Source of the DNA: Dokdonia pacifica
GTDB taxonomy: Bacteria; Bacteroidota; Bacteroidia; Flavobacteriales; Flavobacteriaceae
Assembly (NCBI RefSeq): GCF_900188275.1
Contig: NZ_FZNY01000001.1
Coordinates: 930,001 to 994,000, forward strand
Length of the DNA stretch: 64,000 nt
Reading direction: 5' to 3'
Of this stretch, positions 1 to 8,478 are shown piece after piece; positions within the stretch are counted from its first letter, which is position 1, and each line of letters starts with the position of its first letter. The translations under genes were made by a program, and so were the position numbers. The notes under the pieces are model-generated. The model saw nothing but the letters and a program-made list of their open reading frames with translations, was not told the origin of the DNA and ran no database searches.

Positions 1-1
1 A

Positions 2-625
2 ATGCTTATTGCATATAGTTTATTCCAAATACGCAGGGCTTTTTTTAGCAAAAAAGAATCTCCGTTTATAGAACAAACAGGTTGGTGGTTTGCTATTGCA
101 AACGTATGCAATGCAGCTTGGGTTGTTGCCTTTACATACGAATATGTAGGACTTTCTGTAATCATTATGCTAGGGCTTTTAATAAGCCTATTACAAATTA
201 TACGTAATACCAATATGGAACGTTGGGATGCGCCCATTGAGGTAATTGCTTTTGTTTGGTGGCCTATTTGTATCTATAGTGGTTGGATAACAGTTGCTAC
301 AATTGCTAATTTTAGTGCCTATTTTGCAAGTATCGAACTTACAGGAGGAGAATTCACACAAATCCTATGGACTATGATTATGATAACCATTGCCGTACTT
401 CTTAATATGTTTATGGTTTGGTTACGTAACCTAAGAGAATTTGCACTAGTAGCTATTTGGGCACTCATTGCCATTTATATGAGACATAAAGATCATATAG
501 AAAGTATTTCGTATTATGCCCTTTGTGGTGCCATTGTGTTAATAGCTATTATCTCATTACATGCCTTTAACAATAGAAAAACAGCACCACATATAAAGTT
601 AAAAGAGCGGTTGCGGAAGAAATAA
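2..625 (+). CDS. TspO/MBR-like tryptophan-rich membrane protein, 5' truncated
   Basis: This is the C-terminal 207 residues of a multi-pass membrane protein cut by the window edge. It has about six hydrophobic segments and many tryptophans (GWWFAI, NAAWVVAF, FVWWPICIYSGW, WALIAIYMR). The order GWWF..N.AW..A...E / LSV.IML.LLISL / W.PI.IY.GWI.VATIAN matches my memory of the long bacterial tryptophan-rich sensory (TspO/MBR-like) proteins of about 260 residues, so roughly 50 residues are missing upstream. The first visible ATG at base 2 is probably internal. TspO relatives bind porphyrins or cholesterol, but the role here is unknown. Its stop is 7 bases from the stop of the convergent downstream gene. 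Confidence 0.65.
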   Translation: MLIAYSLFQIRRAFFSKKESPFIEQTGWWFAIANVCNAAWVVAFTYEYVGLSVIIMLGLLISLLQIIRNTNMERWDAPIEVIAFVWWPICIYSGWITVATIANFSAYFASIELTGGEFTQILWTMIMITIAVLLNMFMVWLRNLREFALVAIWALIAIYMRHKDHIESISYYALCGAIVLIAIISLHAFNNRKTAPHIKLKERLRKK

Positions 626-632
626 ACACCTG

Positions 633-1331
633 CTAATTTATAAACTCTTTGAATCTATACGTAATACGTTTAACAAACATGCGATCCTCTGATTGTAGTG
701 CTTTTTTTAGTCCAAGAGCAAATGCTTCTTCCAAACCAAGATCACGTAAAATATCAAGTTTAAGGCCTGTTGTAGTATGATCAAAAGTTGTAAAAACTCT
801 TTGATATATGAGTTCTGCAGACACTATATATTGCAATGCTTTTTTTAGTAACTCCTCCTCTTTTTTATACCTGTAAAGAGTTTGAGATACAAATAGCTTA
901 TAATCTGCCAGAAATCTAGCTTCAATCATTAATTCCTTTTCAAGCACCACATCTAAAGTATCTAATCCTTTTAGTCCTATTGATTCTAATCTATCAATCT
1001 CTTTATCTGTATGATCAAAATACACCTGCAATACTTTATGTAAAGAATTACTAGACTCTAGCCCCTCTATAATTCCGTTCATTTGCATTAATAAACCATA
1101 TACAATAGTATCTCTATCCGGATTTTCTTGAGACACTTTTTTATAATCTTGATCTAGTTTAATAAAATAATCATAAAGTACTTTCTCTTGGTTTTTAGAA
1201 GGAATGATACTTTGATGTTCAAAAGCAGTATCACAATAACCACAGGTATAGCTACCTGGTGTTGTTTCAGAAAAACCACTACTTGCACCACAACTAGGAC
1301 AAGAAATTTTATACGTTAGCGAATCACTCAT
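633..1331 (-). CDS. Zinc-ribbon protein of unknown function
   Basis: A 232-residue soluble protein. Near residues 11-36 there is a zinc-ribbon pattern, CPSCG followed about 20 residues later by CGYC, which probably binds one zinc ion. The rest (about 45-232) is predicted mostly helical, with no enzymatic motif I recognise. No signal peptide or membrane segment is seen. It is convergent with the TspO-like gene and stands alone on its strand. The long-loop palindromic repeat at 1372-1448 lies just upstream of its start. The family is not recognised and no function is assigned. Confidence 0.75.
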   Translation of the reverse strand: MSDSLTYKISCPSCGASSGFSETTPGSYTCGYCDTAFEHQSIIPSKNQEKVLYDYFIKLDQDYKKVSQENPDRDTIVYGLLMQMNGIIEGLESSNSLHKVLQVYFDHTDKEIDRLESIGLKGLDTLDVVLEKELMIEARFLADYKLFVSQTLYRYKKEEELLKKALQYIVSAELIYQRVFTTFDHTTTGLKLDILRDLGLEEAFALGLKKALQSEDRMFVKRITYRFKEFIN

Positions 1332-1371
1332 AATACCTTACAAGATACAGAATCATATGAAAAATATGTTT

Positions 1372-1448
1372 TATACTTTAACGCTTCGCTCTCCCTTTGG
1401 TCGTAAACCTACAGGCAGGTCTCACAAATTCAATTTCGCGAAAGCGTA
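1372..1448. repeat. Long-loop variant of the TTTCGCGAAA palindrome (copy E1)
   Basis: Intergenic element starting TATACTTTAACGC and ending in ATTTCGCGAAAGCGTA. It is clearly related to 18475-18543: both share CGCTCTCCCT, GGTCGT, TCTCACAA and ATTTCGCGAAAGCGTA in the same order. The right end holds an exact palindrome core at 1434-1443. The left end is the complementary arm, separated by about 55 bases, so the element can fold as a long-loop hairpin. Confidence 0.75.
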
Positions 1449-1475
1449 AAAAACCCAACTAAAATAAGTTGGGTT
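1448..1475 (-). terminator. Intrinsic terminator of the ECF sigma/membrane-protein operon
   Basis: A 9-bp perfect stem (1452-1460 with 1467-1475, AACCCAACT/AGTTGGGTT) with a 6-base loop. On the minus strand it is followed by six T residues. It lies 16 bases after the stop of the gene at 1492-2100. Confidence 0.85.
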
Positions 1476-1491
1476 CATTATCATTTCTATT

Positions 1492-2100
1492 TTATTGATC
1501 TTCATACGTAGTTAGCACATCCAAATCTGCTTCATGTTTTTTGAGTTTCTTATCATAATCTTTATAAATAGCTTTTGAAAAGAATACAATAACCAAAAGC
1601 ATAATACCAAAGACAATAGCAGAATGACTTAACTTTTCAGGAGTTTGAAAAACATCAAATCCTTTTGCCCATTTTAAAAAAGAGAGCCCTGCAACACATA
1701 ACCAAATAGCAACAATAGACATATCATATATAGCGGTACGCGAAGTATGTATTCTAAACTTGGCAATCTCTTTTTGTAATTGGATAAGACTCAATCTTCC
1801 ATAATCTATCTTTTTCAAAACACTATGCTGAAAATAAGAAAATACCATAGCTCCAGAAGCTACTATAAGCATTAATATATAGGGTACAGAATCGCTTACA
1901 AAATAAATCATACATAAGGATATAACCGCATAGACTAATGCCATATTTTTACCTGCAATCGAAACTTTCAGAAGTGTATCAAAGCCTGTTTTTGCTTTAT
2001 TAAACTCTAGTGCTTTAATCTTTTCTTCATTGACTTTTACACGTTGTTCTAACGCGTCCATATCTTTTTTCCAAATATTTTTTATATCATCTACATTCAT
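1492..2100 (-). CDS. Small four-helix membrane protein, possible anti-sigma partner
   Basis: A 202-residue protein with a charged, coiled-coil-like N-terminus (residues 1-45, rich in K and E, starting MNVDDIKNIWKKD). Four hydrophobic segments follow at about 52-70, 72-90, 125-145 and 155-175. It starts 5 bases after the stop of an ECF sigma factor, so the two are almost certainly cotranscribed. In Bacteroidota a membrane protein directly downstream of an ECF sigma gene is often its anti-sigma factor, and the N-terminal cytosolic helix fits that role. No zinc-binding anti-sigma motif is present, so the role is inferred from position only. Confidence 0.75.
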   Translation of the reverse strand: MNVDDIKNIWKKDMDALEQRVKVNEEKIKALEFNKAKTGFDTLLKVSIAGKNMALVYAVISLCMIYFVSDSVPYILMLIVASGAMVFSYFQHSVLKKIDYGRLSLIQLQKEIAKFRIHTSRTAIYDMSIVAIWLCVAGLSFLKWAKGFDVFQTPEKLSHSAIVFGIMLLVIVFFSKAIYKDYDKKLKKHEADLDVLTTYEDQ

Positions 2101-2105
2101 AATTT

Positions 2106-2606
2106 CTAGTTTTTAGGAGATGAAAGCTCTTGCTTCCATCGGTTTTTAATACGACTTATTTTAGTCGCAACATTTGTTTTAGTAATCCCTAAGATATCTG
2201 CAATCACCTCATAATCTTTATCTTCTAAATAAAGAAACATCAAGGCTTTGTCAAACTCATTAAGTCCTGCTAACAGCTTACGTAATAACTCTTGCTCATA
2301 ACTCCTTTCACTAGTCTCAGGAGCTGCTGTAAACTCAAGTAATCCTGTATCTAGTCGTACAGTCTTTCCTTTTGTTTTATACGTTTTACGATAATGTGAG
2401 ATCGCTACATTCATTGAGATTCTATACAACCACGTGGTTATTGCATAGGTATCATTATACGTGTCTAGAGATTTCCAGATCTGGATTAAAATTTCCTGCT
2501 CTAGATCCTTTTTATCTTCATTGTCTGCACAATACATCGTGATCACTTTGTATAAAATGCCTTTGTGCTTCTCAATGATATCAATAAATGTGGCTTTCTT
2601 ACTCAA
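2106..2606 (-). CDS. ECF-family RNA polymerase sigma factor
   Basis: A 166-residue sigma-70 factor containing only regions 2 and 4. Region 2 (about residues 10-75) includes DLEQEILIQIWKSLDTYN and ITTWLYRISMNVAISHYRK, the -10 binding and core-binding helices. Region 4 (about 105-160) is a helix-turn-helix with LEDKDYEVIADILGITKTNVATKISR. The length is normal for ECF factors. The start is TTG (MSKK...); no in-frame ATG lies near. It is the first gene of a two-gene operon with the membrane protein at 1492-2100, and the terminator at 1448-1475 closes the operon. Confidence 0.92.
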   Translation of the reverse strand: MSKKATFIDIIEKHKGILYKVITMYCADNEDKKDLEQEILIQIWKSLDTYNDTYAITTWLYRISMNVAISHYRKTYKTKGKTVRLDTGLLEFTAAPETSERSYEQELLRKLLAGLNEFDKALMFLYLEDKDYEVIADILGITKTNVATKISRIKNRWKQELSSPKN

Positions 2607-2714
2607 GCTGTTTTCATCTTATGGTTTACTCTATTATTCGCAGTAGATTTTAAAAAATCACAAGAAGCTAAAAAAAAATGAATTTTTAATTGAAATATTG
2701 AATTTTGACTAGTT

Positions 2715-2728
2715 ACGCTTTCGCGAAA
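2715..2728. repeat. Half-degenerate TTTCGCGAAA palindrome
   Basis: Intergenic copy between the ECF operon and the DUF559 block. The left arm (ACGC) is kept and the right arm is lost (followed by TTTG). Confidence 0.8.
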
Positions 2729-2773
2729 TTTGAATCGGCATTCTGATAAGAGAGAAATATTTATGCGAGTCTT

Positions 2774-2808
2774 CCCTCCTAGAAAGGAGGGCTAGGGAGG
2801 TGTTTTTA
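2774..2808. repeat. GC-rich hairpin repeat R1 (CCCTCCT/AGGAGGG type)
   Basis: CCCTCCT and AGGAGGG (2774-2780 and 2785-2791) form a 7-bp stem with a 4-base loop, followed by CTAGGGAGGTGT. The element abuts the stop codon of the DUF559 gene. A direct-orientation relative sits on the other side of that gene at 3241-3274. Confidence 0.8.
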
Positions 2809-3204
2809 TTAAGAATAATCCTCAATAGGAGGTAATCCATTTTCTTCAAACCTCAAAACGTAATCTTCTATAGCTCGATATACATTTTCAAAATCATTCA
2901 TAACCTGATCATCAGAAAATCGAAGAACACGTATTCCTAATTCATTAAATCGTTTTGTTTTCTTGATATCTTTTTCCCAAACCTTTTGAATTTCGTGAGA
3001 GTATCCATCACACTCTATCACAAGTTGTAGTTTATTACAGAAAAAATCTGCTATATATTCATCAATAGGTTTCTGTCTATGAAAATCATATCCATACAAT
3101 TGTTTCCTTTTCAAACATTGCCACATCTTAATCTCAGATTTTGTCGCATTATTTCTCAATTGACGAGCAAATTCTGTGAGTTTTGGATTATACTTTATAA
3201 CCAT
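2809..3204 (-). CDS. DUF559 endonuclease-like protein (Vsr-type fold)
   Basis: A 131-residue protein with the hallmarks of the DUF559 family: LRNNATKSEIKMW near the N-terminus, then FHRQKPIDEYIADFFC, then LVIECDGYSHE, and LGIRVLRFSDDQVMND near the C-terminus. The family shares the very-short-patch-repair endonuclease fold, and the D..C / ECDG...H residues are the likely metal-binding site. No partner gene of a repair or restriction system lies beside it. It is bracketed by related hairpin repeats (R1 downstream, R2 and R3 upstream), an arrangement suggesting a repeat-associated mobile cassette. Length is normal for the family. Confidence 0.85.
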   Translation of the reverse strand: MVIKYNPKLTEFARQLRNNATKSEIKMWQCLKRKQLYGYDFHRQKPIDEYIADFFCNKLQLVIECDGYSHEIQKVWEKDIKKTKRFNELGIRVLRFSDDQVMNDFENVYRAIEDYVLRFEENGLPPIEDYS

Positions 3205-3240
3205 AGTTAAATGTACATAATTTTACATATGTCTAGTACG

Positions 3241-3274
3241 TCCCTTCTAAGAAGGAGGGATTGAGGGAAGTGTT
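3241..3274. repeat. GC-rich hairpin repeat R2
   Basis: CCCTTCT..GAAGGAGGGATTGAGGGAAGTGTT. Same orientation and order of parts as R1 (hairpin, then GAGGGA/GGTGT-like tail). It lies 36 bases upstream of the DUF559 start. Confidence 0.75.
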
Positions 3275-3299
3275 AATTATATAGTATTATTCTTAAAAT

Positions 3300-3338
3300 A
3301 ACACACCCCTTACTCCCCTCTTCCTAGAGGGGAAACTG
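3300..3338. repeat. GC-rich hairpin repeat R3 (inverted relative to R2)
   Basis: ACACACCCCTTACTCCCCTCTTCC then GAGGGG. The stem is CCCCTC/GAGGGG at 3315-3320 and 3327-3332. Read on the minus strand it has the same order as R1 and R2, so R2 and R3 form a large inverted pair around an AT-rich spacer. Confidence 0.75.
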
Positions 3339-3443
3339 TTATGGGAAAATATTTTAATAACTTATTAATAAGATAGTTGCAAAACACCCACTCTATTCTC
3401 CTTTTACATATATATTTAATGTACAATTGATTACAATAACAAT

Positions 3444-4364
3444 ATGTCGCTCGGAGAAATTTTTAAAACAGCTAATGACAGACTTAAAAGCCCTTTTTTA
3501 AGTTCCTTCATTTTTTCATGGATTGCCTTTAATTGGAAAGCCATTTTTGTTGCTTTAGCTGGAGATGAAAATGTGTATACCAAAATAGATTGTATAGAAA
3601 GCGATTATATAGATTTCTATAGTGTATTTTTATATCCTCTTCTTGTTGCTCTTTTCTACACACTAGCCTTCCCATTTATTACTGTGTTCTTTCAATTGTT
3701 TACTGAAAAAGCTAGGGTTTTGTCAATAGAAGCAAAGAGTGAACGAGAATTACTTGCAGCTAGAAAAGAATTTAAAATTGAACAAACAAAAGCAGGTACT
3801 GATGATTTAAAAGAACTAAATGATCAAATAGGTAAATTAAAAGAAGATCTTAAAAAAGCAAGTTCAGGAAAACAAGGCGATACTGAAACCATTGCAATCC
3901 TTAATCAAAAGATTGACGAATTTAAAAAGAATCAAACACAATTAGAAAAAGATTTAAAAGAATCAAAAAAGGAATTAAATACAACTAATATTAAATTTTC
4001 AAAGTGGTTTATTAATGATAAAATAGGGAAAAACATTTTACAAAGATTTTATAATATTGTAGATGATCATAAATATGCTGCTTTTGAAAATATCATATCA
4101 ATAACTAATTTAATTCAACACCCCCTCGATAAATCACCTCAAATTTCTAGAGAAGACTTAGAGTATCTTTTAAATAAAGAAGTTATTGAATTTAAAGGTG
4201 ATTATAATCTTAAAAAGATTCTAGAGGAAAAAAAACCTCTATCAAAAAAAGTAGTTCCTAATTTTTCAAATGATTTAAAAGAGAAAATTAATTTAACTCA
4301 AATTGGTATAAACTTAAAAGAATTCATGAGATACTATAAAGACTTAAACACACCTCCTTTTTAA
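3444..4364 (+). CDS. Membrane-anchored coiled-coil protein of unknown function
   Basis: A 306-residue protein. Two membrane segments lie near residues 17-38 (FLSSFIFSWIAFNWKAIFVAL) and 58-82. A long heptad-like coiled coil follows at about 95-180, rich in K, E and L with few aromatics. The C-terminal soluble part (about 185-306) has no motif I can name. The opening pattern (RLKSPFLSSFIFSWIAFNWK) recalls a scattered family of small inner-membrane proteins beginning with a similar 'NPFFxSFxxSWxxFNW' segment whose function I do not know. The gene stands alone between hairpin repeats R3 and R4 and looks like accessory DNA. Its last codons (NTPPF) resemble the ACACCTCC part of the repeat, so the 3' end may derive from repeat sequence. 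Confidence 0.7.
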   Translation: MSLGEIFKTANDRLKSPFLSSFIFSWIAFNWKAIFVALAGDENVYTKIDCIESDYIDFYSVFLYPLLVALFYTLAFPFITVFFQLFTEKARVLSIEAKSERELLAARKEFKIEQTKAGTDDLKELNDQIGKLKEDLKKASSGKQGDTETIAILNQKIDEFKKNQTQLEKDLKESKKELNTTNIKFSKWFINDKIGKNILQRFYNIVDDHKYAAFENIISITNLIQHPLDKSPQISREDLEYLLNKEVIEFKGDYNLKKILEEKKPLSKKVVPNFSNDLKEKINLTQIGINLKEFMRYYKDLNTPPF

Positions 4365-4365
4365 A

Positions 4366-4396
4366 ACACATCTCTAACCCCTCTTCATAGAAGGGA
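4366..4396. repeat. GC-rich hairpin repeat R4
   Basis: ACACATCTCTAACCCCTCTTCATAGAAGGG, in the same orientation as R3. It begins immediately after the stop codon of the coiled-coil gene. Confidence 0.65.
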
Positions 4397-4443
4397 ATAC
4401 TCTAATTTGAAAAAAATAGAAAACCAATCGTTAATTTTCTATA

Positions 4444-4463
4444 TACGCTTTCGCGAAAGCGTA
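4444..4463. repeat. Perfect 20-bp palindrome with TTTCGCGAAA core
   Basis: TACGCTTTCG and its exact reverse complement. It lies just upstream of the mfd -7 box, about where the -33 region would be, so it may influence transcription of mfd. Confidence 0.95.
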
Positions 4464-4472
4464 ATTACCCCG

Positions 4473-4480
4473 TATCTTTG
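4473..4480 (+). promoter_or_regulatory. Bacteroidota-type -7 box for mfd
   Basis: TATCTTTG matches the Bacteroidota -7 consensus TAnnTTTG exactly and ends 19 bases before the GTG start of mfd. No clear -33 TTTG is seen at the expected spacing; the palindrome occupies that region. Confidence 0.55.
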
Positions 4481-4499
4481 TGTAAAATAACTCAATCAC

Positions 4500-7400
4500 G
4501 TGAGTAAAACATCACTCTCGCAACACCTTGCACAGTCTCAGCAACTCCTGAAATTGCAGGATGCTATTGCCCAAAATCACCGAAATATACAAGCGAAAGG
4601 CCTTATAGGCTCTTCATTATCTTATACCATAAGTACTGTATATGAGCAGATAGAACGCCCTATTCTCCTTATTCTCAATGATAAAGAAGAAGCAGCATAT
4701 TACCTCAATGATCTGGAACAATTGCGTAAAGAGGTAAATGTATTATTCTATCCAGGTAGCTATAGAAGACCCTACCAAATAGAAGAAACCGATAATGCTA
4801 ATGTCCTTTTACGTGCTGAGGTATTGAATCGTATCAATAGCCGAAAGAAATCGGCGCTTATTGTAACCTATCCTGATGCCTTATTTGAAAAAGTAGTTAC
4901 TCGTCGCGAATTAGATAGGCAAACCTTAAAAGTGAGTATAGGAGACAAACTCTCTATAGATTTCATCAATGAGATGCTTTTTGAGTATCACTTTAAACGT
5001 GTAGATTTTGTCACAGAACCCGGTGAATTTTCTGTACGTGGTGGTATTGTAGATGTGTTTTCTTTTAGTCATGATGAGCCGTATCGTGTTGAATTTTTTG
5101 GAGATGAAGTAGACAGCATACGTACTTTTGATGTAGAGACACAACTCTCATCAGAGCAAGTAAAGAAAATCTCCATCATGCCTAATGTAGAAAACAAAGC
5201 ATTAGAAGAAAAACGAGATACGTTCCTTAAATACATTGCAAATAACACCTTAGTATTCATCAAAAACCGATCACTATTTTATGATCGGATTGATAAAAAT
5301 TTCGCGAAAGCGGAAGAAGCATTTACAAAACTAGATTCAGAAGTAAAACGTAGCTCTCCAAGTGAGTTATTCTGTAAAGGAACACTTTTAAAATCGGAGT
5401 TGGAAGGGTTCCAAACGATAGATGTTAGCGCTTCTGTTCCAGATGTAAAGATCAATACATTGGTTGCATTTAATCAACAACCACAACCGTCATTTAATAA
5501 ACAATTTGACTTACTTATTCAAAATTTAAATGACAATCATACTGCAGGGTATAAAAATTATATCTCTTGTGTAAGTGAGCAACAAGCCAAGCGTTTTCGA
5601 GATATTTTTGATGATGCGCAAACCAATGTGGCGCCATATGAAACCGTCGTGATTTCCTTATATCAAGGATTTATAGATGACGATCTTAAAATAGCACTCT
5701 ATACAGACCATCAGATTTTTGAGCGCTATCATAAGTTCAACCTTAAAAATGGGTATGCAAAAAAACAAGCCATCACCCTCAAGGAACTCACCAATCTTAA
5801 AGTAGGTGATTATGTAACCCATATTGATCATGGGATTGGAAAATTTGGCGGACTTCAAAAAATAGATGTTGAAGGTAAAAAACAGGAGGCTATAAAGCTT
5901 GTGTACGGAGAGCGAGATATTTTATATTTAAGCATCCATTCACTACATAAAATTACCAAGTTTACTGGGAAAGATGGAAAAGCACCTCAGATATACAAAC
6001 TTGGAAGTCAGGCCTGGAAAAAACTAAAAGCCAAAACGAAATCACGGGTTAAGCATATTGCATTTAACCTTATCAAACTCTATGCAAAACGCAGATTACA
6101 AAAGGGATATGCTTTTGGTCCAGATACCCATATGCAACATGAGCTAGAAGCGAGTTTTATATATGAAGATACTCCAGATCAAAGTACCGCTACCGAGGCA
6201 GTAAAACGAGATATGGAGAGTGAACGTCCTATGGATAGATTGGTATGTGGAGACGTTGGATTTGGAAAAACTGAAGTTGCTATACGTGCGGCTTTCAAAG
6301 CGGTAGATAATGGAAAACAAGTTGCCATCTTGGTTCCTACCACTATTCTTGCGTTTCAACATGCACAAACTTTTAGAGAACGTTTGAAGGACTTTCCAGT
6401 ACGTATAGAATACTTAAACCGTTTTAGAACAGCAAAGCAAAAACGAGACGTACTTGAGGGATTAACTAGTGGTGCGGTAGATATTGTCATTGGTACCCAT
6501 CAACTCACTAGTAAAAATGTAAAGTTTAAAGACCTAGGACTTCTGGTGATAGATGAAGAGCAAAAATTTGGAGTTGCCGTCAAAGACAAACTCAAAACCA
6601 TTAGCGAAAACGTAGATACACTCACACTTACTGCGACGCCTATCCCAAGAACATTACAATTTAGCCTAATGGCTGCTCGTGATTTAAGTACCATTACAAC
6701 ACCTCCACCTAATCGTTACCCCATAGAAAGTAATGTGATTCGGTTTTCTGAAGAAGCCATTCGTGATGCTGTGAGTTATGAAATACAACGTGGCGGACAG
6801 GTATTCTTTATTCATAACCGTATCGAAAACATTAAGGAAGTAGCAGGACTCATTCAACGTCTTGTGCCTGATGCAAAAGTTGCCGTAGGACATGGACAAA
6901 TGGAGGGCAAAAAACTCGAAGAACTCATGCTTGCTTTTATGACTGGAGAGTTTGATGTATTAGTATCTACCACCATTGTTGAAAGCGGACTCGATGTGCC
7001 AAATGCAAATACCATTTTTATTAATAATGCCAATAACTTCGGACTTTCAGATCTTCACCAGATGCGAGGTCGTGTAGGAAGAAGTAACAAAAAAGCCTTC
7101 TGCTATTTTATAACTCCTCCGTATAGTGCTATGACCGAAGATGCACGCAAACGCATCTCTGCATTAGAACAATTTTCAGTACTCGGTAGTGGGTTTAATA
7201 TTGCCATGAAAGATCTTGAAATACGTGGCGCTGGAGATTTATTAGGCGGAGAACAAAGCGGATTTATTAATGAAATAGGGTTTGATACCTATCAAAAAAT
7301 ATTAAACGAAGCCATCGAAGAGCTCAAAGAAAATGAGTTTAAAGAACTGTATGAAGATGAGAACGCTTTCGCGAAAGCGGATAAAGACTATGTAAAAGAT

Positions 7401-7874
7401 ACCGTCATTGATACCGATTTTAGTTTGCTATTTCCAGACGACTATATTAATAATATCTCAGAACGTCTGAATCTCTACACACAACTGAATGAAACTAAAA
7501 ACGAAACCGAACTCGCTGCTTTTGAAGCTATTCTAATAGATCGTTTTGGACCACTTCCGGATCAAGCGAGAGATTTATTAAATTCTGTTCGCATTAAATG
7601 GATTGCTACCAAAATAGGTTTTGAAAAAGTAGTGATGAAAAACGATAAGTTTATTGGTTTCTTTATTTCAGATCAGGAGTCAGAATTCTATCAGAGTACT
7701 GCTTTTACACGCGTATTACAATTTGTACAAGAAAATGCTTTCCGCGTTAAGCTAGAAGAAAAGAAAACCCGTACAGGATCACGATTATTACTCAAGTTTG
7801 GAGATGCCACCTCTATTCAAGCAGTACATGAGATATTGAAGCCACTTATGCCTAAAGTAACTGAAACCTCTTAA
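4500..7874 (+). CDS. mfd: Transcription-repair coupling factor Mfd
   Basis: A 1124-residue SF2 translocase that removes RNA polymerase stalled at lesions and recruits UvrA. The UvrB-like N-terminal module shows YPGSYRRPY and PGEFSVRGGIVDVF. The RNA-polymerase-interacting region is near residues 430-500 (LKVGDYVTHIDHGIGKFGG). Helicase motifs are Walker A GDVGFGKT (584-591), DEEQ (685-688), TATPIPRTL, VESGLDVPNANT and HQMRGRVGR. The C-terminal TRCF domain ends the protein. Length is typical. The start is GTG, reading MSKTSLSQ, close behind a TATCTTTG -7 box. Two in-frame TTTCGCGAAA palindromes encode NFAKAEE (5300) and AFAKADK (7367). The next gene starts 10 bases downstream and may be cotranscribed. 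Confidence 0.97.
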   Translation: MSKTSLSQHLAQSQQLLKLQDAIAQNHRNIQAKGLIGSSLSYTISTVYEQIERPILLILNDKEEAAYYLNDLEQLRKEVNVLFYPGSYRRPYQIEETDNANVLLRAEVLNRINSRKKSALIVTYPDALFEKVVTRRELDRQTLKVSIGDKLSIDFINEMLFEYHFKRVDFVTEPGEFSVRGGIVDVFSFSHDEPYRVEFFGDEVDSIRTFDVETQLSSEQVKKISIMPNVENKALEEKRDTFLKYIANNTLVFIKNRSLFYDRIDKNFAKAEEAFTKLDSEVKRSSPSELFCKGTLLKSELEGFQTIDVSASVPDVKINTLVAFNQQPQPSFNKQFDLLIQNLNDNHTAGYKNYISCVSEQQAKRFRDIFDDAQTNVAPYETVVISLYQGFIDDDLKIALYTDHQIFERYHKFNLKNGYAKKQAITLKELTNLKVGDYVTHIDHGIGKFGGLQKIDVEGKKQEAIKLVYGERDILYLSIHSLHKITKFTGKDGKAPQIYKLGSQAWKKLKAKTKSRVKHIAFNLIKLYAKRRLQKGYAFGPDTHMQHELEASFIYEDTPDQSTATEAVKRDMESERPMDRLVCGDVGFGKTEVAIRAAFKAVDNGKQVAILVPTTILAFQHAQTFRERLKDFPVRIEYLNRFRTAKQKRDVLEGLTSGAVDIVIGTHQLTSKNVKFKDLGLLVIDEEQKFGVAVKDKLKTISENVDTLTLTATPIPRTLQFSLMAARDLSTITTPPPNRYPIESNVIRFSEEAIRDAVSYEIQRGGQVFFIHNRIENIKEVAGLIQRLVPDAKVAVGHGQMEGKKLEELMLAFMTGEFDVLVSTTIVESGLDVPNANTIFINNANNFGLSDLHQMRGRVGRSNKKAFCYFITPPYSAMTEDARKRISALEQFSVLGSGFNIAMKDLEIRGAGDLLGGEQSGFINEIGFDTYQKILNEAIEELKENEFKELYEDENAFAKADKDYVKDTVIDTDFSLLFPDDYINNISERLNLYTQLNETKNETELAAFEAILIDRFGPLPDQARDLLNSVRIKWIATKIGFEKVVMKNDKFIGFFISDQESEFYQSTAFTRVLQFVQENAFRVKLEEKKTRTGSRLLLKFGDATSIQAVHEILKPLMPKVTETS
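5300..5309. repeat. In-frame TTTCGCGAAA copy in mfd
   Basis: Encodes FAKA in the UvrB-like part of Mfd (NFAKAEEAF). Only the right arm is extended (AAAGCGG). Confidence 0.9.
7367..7376. repeat. In-frame TTTCGCGAAA copy near the mfd 3' end
   Basis: CGCTTTCG plus its complement; encodes AFAKAD in the linker before the C-terminal TRCF domain. Confidence 0.9.
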
Positions 7875-7884
7875 TGATACAGCT

Positions 7885-8478
7885 ATGAAAAAACTTATTT
7901 TCTATTGCTTTCTCTGTATTTCTTTAGGAACATATGCGCAACAAAAGTATGAGCGCGAGTATAGAATACCCGCTTCTGAAGTTCCTCAAAAAGCATTGGA
8001 TTTTATAGATAGTTTTGACGTTACAAAAAAAGTGAAATGGTATCAAGAACAAGGACTCAACGAGACCTCTGTCGAAGCAAAGTTTAAATTATTAGGTTCT
8101 AAATATAGTATTGAATTTTCTGATGATGGTAAACTACAAGATATCGAACGAAAAATACCCTTAAAAGAATTACCAGAATCTATAAAACAAGCGATAGCAT
8201 TAGATTTGAAAGAAAGATATGATGCGTATGCTATAGAAAAAATACAAGTTCAGTATACGGGAGAGCCAGAATTTCTTCTCATGTGGAGAGGGTTTCATAA
8301 TTTTCCCGAATATTCTATGGCCACTGCAGTAGCAGGCATTGAATATGGTTATGAAATTATTATACGTGCTAGAACAAAAAACAAAGTACAGTTATTTGAA
8401 TTTCAGTTTGACAAAAAGGGTCAAAAAATAACACAAAAAGAGATTATTACTAGAGATACAGATATTCTTAAATTTTGA
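7885..8478 (+). CDS. Secreted protein, possibly PepSY-like
   Basis: A 197-residue protein with a signal peptide (MKKLIFYCFLCISLGTYAQ, probable cleavage after AQ near residue 19). The mature part repeats a motif of alternating strands around 'SIEFSDDGKLQDIERKIPLKEL' and a helix 'LPESIKQAIALDL'. That resembles PepSY-like/DUF2874 periplasmic domains, though I am not certain. It lies 10 bases after mfd and overlaps the next gene, which encodes a probable outer membrane protein, so the two secreted proteins probably work together in the envelope. No catalytic residues are visible. Confidence 0.75.
   Translation: MKKLIFYCFLCISLGTYAQQKYEREYRIPASEVPQKALDFIDSFDVTKKVKWYQEQGLNETSVEAKFKLLGSKYSIEFSDDGKLQDIERKIPLKELPESIKQAIALDLKERYDAYAIEKIQVQYTGEPEFLLMWRGFHNFPEYSMATAVAGIEYGYEIIIRARTKNKVQLFEFQFDKKGQKITQKEIITRDTDILKF

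Noticed and set aside
2774-4396. Complete insertion sequence or restriction-modification system around the DUF559 gene
   Set aside because: No transposase, methyltransferase or target-site duplication seen; only the nuclease-like gene and hairpin repeats.
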